Origin: Chryseobacterium oleae
GTDB lineage: Bacteria; Bacteroidota; Bacteroidia; Flavobacteriales; Weeksellaceae
Direction of reading: 5' to 3'
Assembly: GCF_900115055.1 (NCBI RefSeq)
Contig: NZ_FOVD01000005.1
Span: 1-64,000 of the forward strand
DNA length: 64,000 bases
Made by a program: the position numbers and the translations under genes. The notes below the pieces were generated by a model. The model had not been told where the DNA came from, did not search any database, and worked only from the letters and a program-made list of their open reading frames with translations. Shown here piece by piece: positions 1-8,573 of the stretch. Numbering within the stretch: position 1 is the first letter of the stretch; each line of letters begins with the position of its first letter.

Positions 1-101
1 CCTATAAAAACAAAAACCAAAGCAAAAAGAAATTTGCTCTGGTTTAATTATTTATTTTTGTCCTTTAATATGTATCGCTATTTCAGGACTAGTCATATTT
101 C

Positions 102-1898
102 TTATTTCTTTTTTCTCTGCTGCTCCTGAATCTTCTGTTGATCCTGAGCTTTCTCCATCATCTCTCTCATTTTCTTCTGGAACTTACCTTCAGATTTTGG
201 CTTTTCTTTATTCGCCTGGATCTGTGCATGGATTTTCTTTTCATCCAGTATCACGTATTTAATAACCAGGATAATTAAAATGTTAATCGCATTCGATACA
301 AAATAATACCAGGAAAGACCTGAAGCTGATGTGTTCAGGAAGAACAGGAATGTAATCGGGAAGATATACATCAATACTTTCATGTTTGGCATTCCCTCCT
401 GTTGAGGCTGCTGCATATTTCCTGAAGTCATTACGGTATAGATTAAGATTACGATCGTACACGCTAATGCAAAAACACTTAAATGATCTCCTAAGAAAGG
501 AATCTTAAATGGTAACTTAATCAAATCATCATAAGCTGTCAAATCTTTTGCAAACCAGAACCCCTGTCCTCTAAGGTCAATAAAGTTCGGGAAGAAACGG
601 AACAAGGCATAGAAGATCGGGATCTGTACCAATGCCGGAAGACATCCCGCCATCTGATTCACGCCCGCCTTTCGGTAGATTTCCATGGTAGCCTGCTGCT
701 TCTTCATTGGATCTGCATCTTTTAGCTTAGCATTTACCTCGTCAATCTCCGGACGAATTACTTTCATCATCGCACTTAGCTTATGCTGCTTATACATGAT
801 TGGTGATAAGATCAGCTTGACGATAATCGTCATCAAGAAGATCACCCAACCTGCTGTAAGTCCCCAACCTGCAATAAGGTTGTACATTGGCATAAAGAAC
901 CCACGGTTCATCCATCCGATAAACGACCATCCTAATGGTAAAATTTCGTCAAAGTTTTTGTCGTAAGATTTTAACAGAGGTAAATCAAGTGGCATAAAGT
1001 ACCACGTAAAGTCCTGATTAAGTTCACTTCCGGTCATCTGTACGAATCCTTCAAAATTAAGTTTCTTCAGATACTCACCTTCTTCGATAGCTTCCTGATT
1101 TCCTTTACTCTGTGTGAAACCGTTTTTAGCTTCGATTACAGAAGAGAAAAACTGCTGTTTTACACCGATCCAGTTAAGGGTTTCTTTTTCTTCACTCATT
1201 TCCGTTCTGCCATCATAATCATAATCTTTATAATTATTGAAAGCGTACGAGAATTCGGAGTGAGACTGCTCCTGAGCCCTACCCTTTTCTAAGTTTCTTA
1301 CACTGTAATCCCAGATAAAGTCTGCTTTGTTATCAGAAGTAACAGCCGCAAGACCTTTTGTTCTTACTTTAAAATCTAATGTATATTTTGGAAGTAATGT
1401 ATAGATAAACTGAATAACCGCACCATTAAGATCTGCCGTCATCGTTACAGCATTCCCATTAACAGCTGGTGTAAAAACTAAGTCTTTAGTATTGATTACT
1501 TTTCCGGTTTTATCTTTAAACTGAAAACCGTAGTTGGAGTTCTTTTTATCAATCAGATAAAGCGGAAGATCTGCCTTATCCGTTTTATGATCATATGCTT
1601 TGTACTCCGAAAGCTGTACTTTAGAAACCTGTCCTCCTAAGCTTGAGAATTCCACATTCAGTTCTTTGTTCTTCAAACTGGCTGTCTGAATGGCACTAGG
1701 AGTTACATTTGGATTGATATTATTGGCCTGAGTCTGTTTTACCGCATTTTTTACCTGCTCGATTTTCTGCTCCTGAGCTTTTACCTGCTCTTCTTTCGAC
1801 TGCTTGTTCTGGAAATAGAACATGAATCCGAAAAGAACCAGACATAAAACCGCAAAACTGATCATCTGACTTTTATCGATTCCCTTGTTTTCTTGCAT
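102..1898 (-). CDS. yidC: Membrane protein insertase YidC
   Basis: YidC/Oxa1 insertase of the inner membrane, which inserts and folds membrane proteins alone or with SecYEG. The 598-residue product has an N-terminal membrane anchor (about residues 10-27), a large periplasmic beta domain (about 75-330) and the conserved multi-spanning insertase core from about 345 to 550, with the typical stretch MNRGFFMPMYNLI before the first core helix. It ends in a strongly basic, Gln-rich tail, as is common for ribosome contact. Length fits Bacteroidota YidC. It lies downstream of pyrG on the same strand, but a hairpin in the 179-base gap suggests at least partly separate transcription. The call is firm. 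Confidence 0.97.
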   Translation of the reverse strand: MQENKGIDKSQMISFAVLCLVLFGFMFYFQNKQSKEEQVKAQEQKIEQVKNAVKQTQANNINPNVTPSAIQTASLKNKELNVEFSSLGGQVSKVQLSEYKAYDHKTDKADLPLYLIDKKNSNYGFQFKDKTGKVINTKDLVFTPAVNGNAVTMTADLNGAVIQFIYTLLPKYTLDFKVRTKGLAAVTSDNKADFIWDYSVRNLEKGRAQEQSHSEFSYAFNNYKDYDYDGRTEMSEEKETLNWIGVKQQFFSSVIEAKNGFTQSKGNQEAIEEGEYLKKLNFEGFVQMTGSELNQDFTWYFMPLDLPLLKSYDKNFDEILPLGWSFIGWMNRGFFMPMYNLIAGWGLTAGWVIFLMTIIVKLILSPIMYKQHKLSAMMKVIRPEIDEVNAKLKDADPMKKQQATMEIYRKAGVNQMAGCLPALVQIPIFYALFRFFPNFIDLRGQGFWFAKDLTAYDDLIKLPFKIPFLGDHLSVFALACTIVILIYTVMTSGNMQQPQQEGMPNMKVLMYIFPITFLFFLNTSASGLSWYYFVSNAINILIILVIKYVILDEKKIHAQIQANKEKPKSEGKFQKKMREMMEKAQDQQKIQEQQRKKK

Positions 1899-2015
1899 TT
1901 TATTTTATATTAAAATTTTAAATTTAACCCAAGTATCACAATATGCTACTTTTTGAGCTGACAAAAATACTGTTTTTTTATCAAAACTCTATGCATTACC
2001 ATGTTACTATATAAT

Positions 2016-2047
2016 AAACTCAAGCTGAGAATAATCAGCCTGAGTTT
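2016..2047 (-). terminator. Hairpin terminator after pyrG
   Basis: A 13-bp stem with one mismatch (AAACTCAGGCTGA on the minus strand) and a six-base loop lies 30 bases past the pyrG stop, followed by an AT-rich tail without a clean T run. It probably separates pyrG from yidC. Confidence 0.6.
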
Positions 2048-2077
2048 ATGATAAGACGTTTATGGTATAGTATTACC

Positions 2078-3685
2078 TTATTTCTTTTCGCAAGCCTTCA
2101 CAAAAGCTCTGAACAGAGGATGCGGCGTTGCTACTGTACTTTTGTATTCAGGGTGATACTGTACCCCTACATAGAACGGATGATCTGGCATTTCAAGAGC
2201 CTCTACCAATCCTGTTTCAGGGTTTGTTCCTGTTGCAAGGAAACCATTCTTTTCAAATTCCTGAAGATAATCACTGTTGAATTCATAACGGTGACGGTGT
2301 CTTTCAGAAATATTTTTAGCTCCGTAGATATCATACAGCTTAGACGCATTTTTTAGTGAACATTTCCATGCTCCAAGACGCATTGTACCTCCTTTGTCTA
2401 CTACATTCTTCTGTTCTTCCATAATAGAAATTACAGGATCCGGTGTAGAAGTATCAAATTCCATAGAGTTGGCTTTTGAATGACCTAGAACGTTTCTTGC
2501 AAATTCAATGGTCATGATCTGCATTCCCAGACAAATTCCCAACATCGGAACTTTATTTTCTCTTGCATACTGAGCCGTAAGTACTTTTCCTTCAATTCCT
2601 CTATCGCCAAAACCTGGAGCGATAAGGATTCCGTCTACACCACCTAAGGTCTCTTTAATATTTTCAGCGGTGATATCTCCACTGTATACCCATCTTACTT
2701 TTACCTCAGTTTCAAGACTTGCACCGGCATGTTTGAAAGCTTCAGCAATAGAAATATAAGAATCCTGCAGAGAAATATATTTTCCTACTAAGGCAATTTC
2801 TACAGTTCTTTTAGGGTTTTTGAATTTTTTAAGGAAAGTTTTCCAGTCTTTCAGATCAGCTTCTTTATCATTTTTCAGATCCAGCTCTTTTAAAACTACA
2901 TCATCAAAATTCTGTTTCTGAAGGTACATCGGAACTTCATAGATCGTTTCAAGATCTTTACATTCAATAACATTATCCAGAGAAACATTACAGAACTGAG
3001 CTAATTTTGCTCTCTGATCTTTTGGAATATTGTGTTCCGTTCTGCAAACCAAAACATCTGCCATGATTCCGCTTTCCATCAACTGACGAACGGAATGCTG
3101 AGAAGGTTTTGTTTTTAATTCGCCGCTTGAAGCCAGATAAGGCAACAGCGTAAGGTGAATCACCATAGAATTTTTCTCACCAAGTTCCCATTTCAGCTGA
3201 CGTACAGTTTCAATGTATGGAAGAGATTCAATGTCTCCTACAGTTCCTCCGATCTCAGTAATGATGATATCGTAGTTCTGCTTGGAAAGCATTTTGATTC
3301 TTCTTTTAATCTCGTTGGTGATATGAGGAATTACCTGAACTGTTTTCCCTAAGAAGTCTCCTTTTCTTTCTTTTTCGATAACCGTTTGGTAGATTTTCCC
3401 TGTCGTAACGTTGTTGTTTTGGGATGTAGGAGCATCAAGATAACGCTCATAGTGGCCTAAATCCAGATCCGTTTCTGCGCCATCTTCGGTTACATAGCAT
3501 TCTCCGTGTTCATATGGATTCAGTGTTCCCGGGTCGATGTTGATATAAGGATCCAGTTTTTGGATCGTTACGTTAAAACCGCGTGATTTTAACAAAAGTC
3601 CCAGAGAAGCAGAGACGATTCCTTTTCCCAAAGATGAAGTTACACCTCCTGTCACAAAGATGTACTTTGTATTCTTTTTACTCAT
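2078..3685 (-). CDS. pyrG: CTP synthase PyrG
   Basis: CTP synthase, which aminates UTP to CTP with ATP and glutamine-derived ammonia in pyrimidine nucleotide synthesis. The N-terminal amidoligase domain opens with KYIFVTGGVTSSLGKG. The C-terminal class I glutamine amidotransferase domain has the nucleophile Cys at about residue 385 in GICLGMQ and the His-Glu pair in QYHPEYKS near the end. I start at the ATG at 3685 (MSKKNTKYIF, 535 residues, the usual length). An in-frame upstream ATG would add 13 hydrophobic residues that do not belong to the family. Firm. Confidence 0.97.
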   Translation of the reverse strand: MSKKNTKYIFVTGGVTSSLGKGIVSASLGLLLKSRGFNVTIQKLDPYINIDPGTLNPYEHGECYVTEDGAETDLDLGHYERYLDAPTSQNNNVTTGKIYQTVIEKERKGDFLGKTVQVIPHITNEIKRRIKMLSKQNYDIIITEIGGTVGDIESLPYIETVRQLKWELGEKNSMVIHLTLLPYLASSGELKTKPSQHSVRQLMESGIMADVLVCRTEHNIPKDQRAKLAQFCNVSLDNVIECKDLETIYEVPMYLQKQNFDDVVLKELDLKNDKEADLKDWKTFLKKFKNPKRTVEIALVGKYISLQDSYISIAEAFKHAGASLETEVKVRWVYSGDITAENIKETLGGVDGILIAPGFGDRGIEGKVLTAQYARENKVPMLGICLGMQIMTIEFARNVLGHSKANSMEFDTSTPDPVISIMEEQKNVVDKGGTMRLGAWKCSLKNASKLYDIYGAKNISERHRHRYEFNSDYLQEFEKNGFLATGTNPETGLVEALEMPDHPFYVGVQYHPEYKSTVATPHPLFRAFVKACEKK

Positions 3686-3799
3686 TAGATTAGGTTTGTG
3701 CAAAGTTATGGGAAAAAGAAACACAAAGCAATTTTTTAAATTTTGAAAATGGAAAAACCCTGCTCTATGAATTATAAATTCTGCTTAAAAATTTTATTC

Positions 3800-3807
3800 T
3801 ATATTTG
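3800..3807 (+). promoter_or_regulatory. Candidate -7 element of the lipid operon
   Basis: TATATTTG matches the Bacteroidota -7 consensus TAnnTTTG and lies about 31 bases before the ATG of the first lipid-operon gene. I see no matching TTTG -33 box at the right spacing, so support is partial. Confidence 0.4.
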
Positions 3808-3838
3808 ATAAACACAATGACAAAAAGCGATAACCATC

Positions 3839-4441
3839 ATGATTTCGGTATATAAATTAAAACCAAAATTCCAACAGCTCCTCACCCCGGTTTTATTATT
3901 CCTGCACAGGAAAAATATGACAGCCAACCAGATTACGGTAAGTTCCATAGTACTGTCGGTGATTATTGGCATATTATTCTGGAATGCAGATCTGTCGAAA
4001 TGGTTCTTTTTAAGCCTCCCCATCGGATTGCTTATAAGAATGGCTTTGAATGCTCTGGATGGAATGATGGCACGAAAGTTCAACCAGACCAGCAGATTGG
4101 GTGAAGTGTTAAACGAAGTGGGTGACGTTGTTTCCGATGTGATCATCTTTTTTCCTTTGCTTAAATTCCAGCCGGAAAGCATATATCTGATTGTTATATT
4201 TATTCTATTAAGTATCATCAATGAATTTGCCGGTCTCATAGGAAAAGTGGTTGGAAAAGAACGCCGCTACGATGGTCCGATGGGTAAAAGTGACCGCGCC
4301 TTAATCTTAGGAGTGTACGGACTGGCTGTATTTTTTGGAGCAGATATTTCAGGTATTTCAAAATATATTCTTGGCCTTATCATTGTTTTGCTGACGGTCA
4401 GCACGTATATCAGATTAAAGAAATCACTGCATGAAGCCTGA
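3839..4441 (+). CDS. CDP-alcohol phosphatidyltransferase, YnbA-like
   Basis: Multi-pass membrane enzyme (200 residues) of the CDP-alcohol phosphatidyltransferase superfamily, which moves a phosphatidyl group from CDP-diacylglycerol onto an alcohol head group. The family motif D1xxD2Gx2ARx8Gx3D3x3D4 is visible at residues 71-96 with Asp74, Gly75, Ala78, Arg79, Gly88 and Asp96, but D1 is Asn71 and D3 is Asn92. The rest is hydrophobic helices. It is the first gene of a plus-strand cluster and overlaps the CdsA-like gene by 11 bases. Gene order points to the E. coli YnbA subgroup rather than PgsA or PssA. The acceptor alcohol is unknown. Confidence 0.88.
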   Translation: MISVYKLKPKFQQLLTPVLLFLHRKNMTANQITVSSIVLSVIIGILFWNADLSKWFFLSLPIGLLIRMALNALDGMMARKFNQTSRLGEVLNEVGDVVSDVIIFFPLLKFQPESIYLIVIFILLSIINEFAGLIGKVVGKERRYDGPMGKSDRALILGVYGLAVFFGADISGISKYILGLIIVLLTVSTYIRLKKSLHEA

Positions 4442-5234
4442 AGAAAATAAATTTGCAGACGTTCCTTTAAGGGTAAAAACATGGGTCTACATTATCATCG
4501 TTTTTGCACTGGGAATCTCACATCCTCTCGCTATGAAGCTTTTTGTTTCATGGATCAGTTTTCAGTGTTTCTTTGAATTTTTAAGACTGTTCAAGATCAA
4601 TTCAAACCGAATTATTCCTTCAGTATTTGTTGGAACCGTACAGTTTTTTCTGTTGTATTTTTTCACCATTGACAACTATTTTATTTACAGTGCAGTTTTC
4701 TCCATTATCGTTTTGCTGTATTTTCTTCTTTTAAAAACAGCCTCGAAACAATTTTACGGCGTCTTCATCGCTTTATTGATCTGTCTGTTTGCTTTTCCAC
4801 ATTTATCATTCATCAGAGAAACCTCTTCCGGATTAAATTCAATTATATTCGTGGTCGTTGTGACTGAGCTTAATGATGTTTTTCAGTACCTGATGGGTAA
4901 GTTCTTCGGAAAGCATAAAATCACTCCCACAATAAGTCCGAATAAAACTTTGGAAGGCTTTATTGGCGGTGTTTTTCTTACGGTGGTATTGAGTAATATC
5001 TTAGGATTTTTCTTACTGAAGACAGATATTTTCGTTAATGCAGTTATAGGAGTAATCCTTGGTGTTTTTGGATTTTTCGGGGATGTGCTGATGTCTTATT
5101 TAAAAAGAAAAGCAGAAATAAAAGATACGGGAACCCTGCTTCCCGGACACGGCGGTCTCCTTGACCGGATGGACAGTTTGATCTTCAATGCTCCTATTTT
5201 CTTCTGGATCCTTTCTCTTCTCGTAAAAAATTAA
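4431..5234 (+). CDS. Phosphatidate cytidylyltransferase, CdsA/YnbB-like
   Basis: Integral membrane protein of 267 residues in the CdsA family, which makes CDP-diacylglycerol from phosphatidic acid and CTP. The C-terminal signature is present around residues 222-246: SYLKRKAEIKDTG, then LPGHGGLLDRMDS. About seven or eight hydrophobic segments precede it. It overlaps the 3' end of the CDP-alcohol phosphatidyltransferase gene, so the two are probably translationally coupled. It likely supplies the activated lipid to that neighbour, as proposed for YnbB next to YnbA. It is probably a pathway-dedicated paralogue rather than the housekeeping CdsA; this is inferred from context. Confidence 0.9.
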   Translation: MKPEENKFADVPLRVKTWVYIIIVFALGISHPLAMKLFVSWISFQCFFEFLRLFKINSNRIIPSVFVGTVQFFLLYFFTIDNYFIYSAVFSIIVLLYFLLLKTASKQFYGVFIALLICLFAFPHLSFIRETSSGLNSIIFVVVVTELNDVFQYLMGKFFGKHKITPTISPNKTLEGFIGGVFLTVVLSNILGFFLLKTDIFVNAVIGVILGVFGFFGDVLMSYLKRKAEIKDTGTLLPGHGGLLDRMDSLIFNAPIFFWILSLLVKN

Positions 5235-5238
5235 AATC

Positions 5239-6276
5239 ATGAGTGAAAAATTTAAAAGAGCTGTTCTATTTTCAGGAGGCGGAACCAGACTCATGATTTA
5301 TCTCGGAATATATGCTGCCCTGGAAGAAATGGATATGAGGCCTGATGTATTGATCGCTTCGTGTGGAGGAGCCTTTGCCGCAACGGTGATCAATGCTTTT
5401 CCTGATACTATTTCCCGAAAGGAATATTTAAAGTCAGAAGAATATTTCAGGTTTGTATCCAGTACGGTTTTGACAAAGCATAAGAAATTGTCACAGATAG
5501 GGCTTTTCTCATTAAAAAAAATGCTGGACAAAAGAAGTGCGCCTTACCTTGAAGATGTTTTCAGCAGATATCTGGTTGAAATGCCTCAAGATCTGACAGA
5601 AGTTTTTCCCTCCTTGAAAAATGTTCAGTTTTCAAAAGAAATCCCAACCGTTATCATCGGTTCAGAAATTCTTTTTGATCCAAAAGAAGCAGGACGGGAA
5701 AGAAGCGGAAGGAAACTTTATCGGAAAATTATTTTGACGGATCCAAAGACGGCAGAAAAAATAAATCCTGAACAGATCATCATTCCATCTGAAAATATGA
5801 TGAACAGTGCTGTAGAAAAAATTCCAATGATAAAAACTGATTTTTCTCTACTCGAAAGTACCCGAATTTCCGTTTCCGATATGTTTTATGTAGAACCGGT
5901 TTTTCTTCACGGGAAATATTTCGCTGGCGGAGCGATTGATCTTATTCCTGCCGAACTGGCTCACCACCTTGCCGAAGAAATCATTATGGAAAAAAAGCAG
6001 GCATATAATTCTGTTGAAGAAGCTTTTGTCCGGGCTGTACTTGGTTTCAGTGGTAACGAAAGACTTTCAGAGATTGAACAGATTTCAGCAGATTTCCAGA
6101 TTGACACAACAGGAATCAAACAGGATTTGAAAGGACATTATTTAAAAAAAGGAATCAATTGGGGGAAGTTTGAAATTGATTTTTCTTTCCCGAATACCTA
6201 TGAGCAATTTGTAGAAGACATGGAAATGCAGTGGCAGTATGGTTTTGATCAGACCATGAAATCAATTCGCGGGTAA
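5239..6276 (+). CDS. Patatin-like phospholipase family protein
   Basis: The 345-residue product begins with an oxyanion-hole stretch (FSGGGTRLMIYLGIYAAL) followed by a Ser in ASCGGAFAA, the place of the patatin GxSxG nucleophile. In the region where patatins carry the catalytic Asp in a DGG or DGA motif (FAGGAIDLIP) the expected Asp is Ala, so activity is uncertain unless Asp in AID serves. Patatins are acyl hydrolases acting on membrane lipids. It starts four bases after the CdsA-like gene and is surely co-transcribed, suggesting acyl-chain trimming or sensing of the lipid made by the cluster. It is not part of the E. coli ynb operon. Confidence 0.8.
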   Translation: MSEKFKRAVLFSGGGTRLMIYLGIYAALEEMDMRPDVLIASCGGAFAATVINAFPDTISRKEYLKSEEYFRFVSSTVLTKHKKLSQIGLFSLKKMLDKRSAPYLEDVFSRYLVEMPQDLTEVFPSLKNVQFSKEIPTVIIGSEILFDPKEAGRERSGRKLYRKIILTDPKTAEKINPEQIIIPSENMMNSAVEKIPMIKTDFSLLESTRISVSDMFYVEPVFLHGKYFAGGAIDLIPAELAHHLAEEIIMEKKQAYNSVEEAFVRAVLGFSGNERLSEIEQISADFQIDTTGIKQDLKGHYLKKGINWGKFEIDFSFPNTYEQFVEDMEMQWQYGFDQTMKSIRG

Positions 6277-6297
6277 TTTTTATGATGATATATATTT

Positions 6298-6362
6298 TGG
6301 CTAAAGCCGAATGCTATGATTTCCGTTTTCAGTAAACGGGCTAAAGCCCGTTTCTATTGAAT
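6298..6362 (+). repeat. Double-hairpin intergenic repeat (GGGCTAAAGCCC type)
   Basis: A small palindrome (TTGGCTAAAGCC) is followed about 25 bases later by a perfect 20-base palindrome, AAACGGGCTAAAGCCCGTTT, and then tCTATTGAAT. The same composite recurs in the 25.6-25.8 kb gap. It resembles a REP/BIME-type interspersed repeat and sits in the 255-base gap that splits the lipid cluster, where it might also attenuate transcription. Confidence 0.75.
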
Positions 6363-6531
6363 ATCAAAACTCTTTGATTTTTCCAAAAACTCACGTGAAC
6401 TTCTATCCTCAAACCTTTACACTTAAAATCACTAAAGTGTTTAAAAACTTTTGTCCCTTTTGTGGTTGATAAAAATCCAACTTTCAGTTTTAAAATCTAT
6501 TTTTACATAAAATTCAAATCACACCCCTCTC

Positions 6532-7293
6532 ATGACTATTTTTATCGCAGGCGGAACTTCCGGTATCGGTTATGCTCTTGCCCGGCATTATCTTGAAAAA
6601 GGATACCAGGTGGGAATCTGCGGACGAAATCCGGGAAAGGTTCCTCACAACACCTTTGAAAATCTGAAAATACTTCAGGCTGACGTTTGTGATATGGATT
6701 CAATTGCTGCTGCTGTCCGTTCTTTACAAACTGATGGAAAACCACTTGATATTTTCATCAATTGTGCGGGAAGTTATGCCGAAGATGTAGCCGGAAAGAT
6801 ATCCTATGAAGAAGCTGAAGAAATGCTGCAGACCAATATTCTGGGAACAGCCAACTGCTTTGAAGTTGCCAGAAAAGCAATGAAAGGACAGAAAAAAGGC
6901 AGCATCGCTGTTATTGCTTCGGTTTCAGGAATATTAGATTATGAAAATTCCAGTCTTTACACCAAAACAAAACGGTCGGTGATCCAGATTTCGGATGCTT
7001 ACCGTCGGGCACTAAAACCGTTCGGGATTTCTGTAACGGCCATCGCTCCCGGATATGTAGACACTGAAAAACTCAGACAGCTCAATCATAATGATCTTCA
7101 TAAAAAACCTTTTCTTACCGATGAAGAAACGGCTGTCAACATTATTTCCAAAGCGATTGAAAACCGGGAAAAACTGGTAATTTTCCCCACAAAAATGAAA
7201 TGGATGATGAAATCGTTATCCTTACTTCCTTCTTTTTTATTAAATATGATCATGTTCAGGAAAGCCCAATGGATGAAAGACAACCGACCTTAA
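6532..7293 (+). CDS. SDR family NAD(P)-dependent oxidoreductase
   Basis: Short-chain dehydrogenase/reductase of 253 residues with a Rossmann fold. The N-terminal cofactor motif is GGTSGIG (residues 6-12), the conserved Asn-Ala-Gly is present as NCAGSY, the active-site Ser is in VSG and the catalytic Tyr-Lys pair is YTKTK. It ends with a hydrophobic stretch (SLLPSFLLNMIMF), consistent with membrane association. Its end overlaps the PAP2 phosphatase start by 25 bases in another frame, so translation is coupled. Within the lipid cluster it could reduce a ketone intermediate, similar to sphingolipid-type 3-ketoreductases; the substrate is not deducible from sequence. Confidence 0.85.
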   Translation: MTIFIAGGTSGIGYALARHYLEKGYQVGICGRNPGKVPHNTFENLKILQADVCDMDSIAAAVRSLQTDGKPLDIFINCAGSYAEDVAGKISYEEAEEMLQTNILGTANCFEVARKAMKGQKKGSIAVIASVSGILDYENSSLYTKTKRSVIQISDAYRRALKPFGISVTAIAPGYVDTEKLRQLNHNDLHKKPFLTDEETAVNIISKAIENREKLVIFPTKMKWMMKSLSLLPSFLLNMIMFRKAQWMKDNRP

Positions 7294-8570
7294 AACAGCA
7301 AATCTTTGCTTTTGCTCTCTGTGCGATTGTATTCACGACGGTTTACAATTTTGCTGCATGGTATACGTCAAGAGCTGAAAAAGTTCCGTCTTTTGTGTTT
7401 GATTTTGAAAAATACATTCCGTTTCTGTCGTGGAGCATTATTCCCTATATGACCAGCGGTATTTTTTTTTGTTCGGTATTCTTTTTCTGCCGGGATAAGG
7501 AACAGCTTGCGGTTTTGACCAAAAGAATGCTTTTCACCACTGTTGCAGCAGGTATGTGTTTCATCGTATTTCCGTTACAATTTTCTTTACCGAAACCAAT
7601 GACAGACGGCTCTGTTCTGGACTACTCTTTTCAGTTTTTAAAACTATTTGATTCGCCATTTAACCAGTCGCCTTCGCTTCATATTGCGTATGCTTTTATT
7701 TTCTGGACCGTTTTCAGAAACTTTACAAAATTCCGGATCTTTTTAATGCTATGGCTTATTGTGCTTGGAATTTCTACATTGACAACTTATCAGCATCATT
7801 TCATCGATATTCTCTCTGGAACGGTTCTAGCGCATATCAGTTTTATGGTGTTCCCTTACCGGAAAAATGATTTTCAGTACAGAAACTTTCAGGTAGCGAA
7901 TTTCTATGTCCTATTCGGATGGATTTTGATTTTTGCATCAATTCTCATGGATCAGTTTTTCGGGCATTTGTGGCTGATTGTATTATGGCCGGCTGTGATG
8001 GCCATCATCATCGGATATCAGTATCAAAAGAACAATATTCATTTTTTAAAAGACAAAAACGGAAATATTTCATGGTGGAAAAAGATCTTTTATACACCTT
8101 ATCTGATGGTATACTGGATGTTCTGGAAATTTTTAAGAAAAAATAAAAACCCGTTGGAAATTGCGCCCCGAATTTATATTTCATCAAGGCCCTGTCGTCA
8201 AGATCTGCATTATTTTGAGATCAGCAGAAATACTTTGGTCTATGATCTTTCAGCAGAAATGGAGGAAATATCTGACTTAAAAAATAAATCTTCCTATCAT
8301 TCAATTCCTTTTCTGGATATCGGAACTTTAGATATTGATCAAACCAAAAAACTGGTTACAGAAATCACAGAAAAATATAAAATACTTCCGGCGGATGGAA
8401 AAATTTTCATTCATTGTACGATGGGCTTTACAAGAAGCTCTGTCATAGGTATTTTAGTAATGAAAAATATTCTATCTTTACCCATAGATGAAGCGGTAAA
8501 CATCATGACAGGCATTCACAAAAATGCAGTAATTCATCCTTATCTCAAGGATTTTTTGAAAAAAATTTAA
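7269..8570 (+). CDS. PAP2 phosphatase / dual-specificity phosphatase fusion, YnbD-like
   Basis: Two phosphatase modules in one 433-residue protein. The N-terminal part has about six membrane helices and PAP2_3-type motifs: SPSLHIAYAF in place of PSGH, and TYQHHFIDILSG with the catalytic His and its Asp. After a linker at about residues 280-310, the cytosolic C-terminal domain carries the dual-specificity or Tyr phosphatase loop HCTMGFTRS with nucleophile Cys. This architecture is that of E. coli YnbD. I choose the ATG at 7269 (MDERQPTL); an earlier ATG at 7200 would overlap the SDR by 94 bases. It probably dephosphorylates a lipid phosphate intermediate of the pathway. Confidence 0.88.
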   Translation: MDERQPTLKQQIFAFALCAIVFTTVYNFAAWYTSRAEKVPSFVFDFEKYIPFLSWSIIPYMTSGIFFCSVFFFCRDKEQLAVLTKRMLFTTVAAGMCFIVFPLQFSLPKPMTDGSVLDYSFQFLKLFDSPFNQSPSLHIAYAFIFWTVFRNFTKFRIFLMLWLIVLGISTLTTYQHHFIDILSGTVLAHISFMVFPYRKNDFQYRNFQVANFYVLFGWILIFASILMDQFFGHLWLIVLWPAVMAIIIGYQYQKNNIHFLKDKNGNISWWKKIFYTPYLMVYWMFWKFLRKNKNPLEIAPRIYISSRPCRQDLHYFEISRNTLVYDLSAEMEEISDLKNKSSYHSIPFLDIGTLDIDQTKKLVTEITEKYKILPADGKIFIHCTMGFTRSSVIGILVMKNILSLPIDEAVNIMTGIHKNAVIHPYLKDFLKKI

Positions 8571-8573
8571 ACT

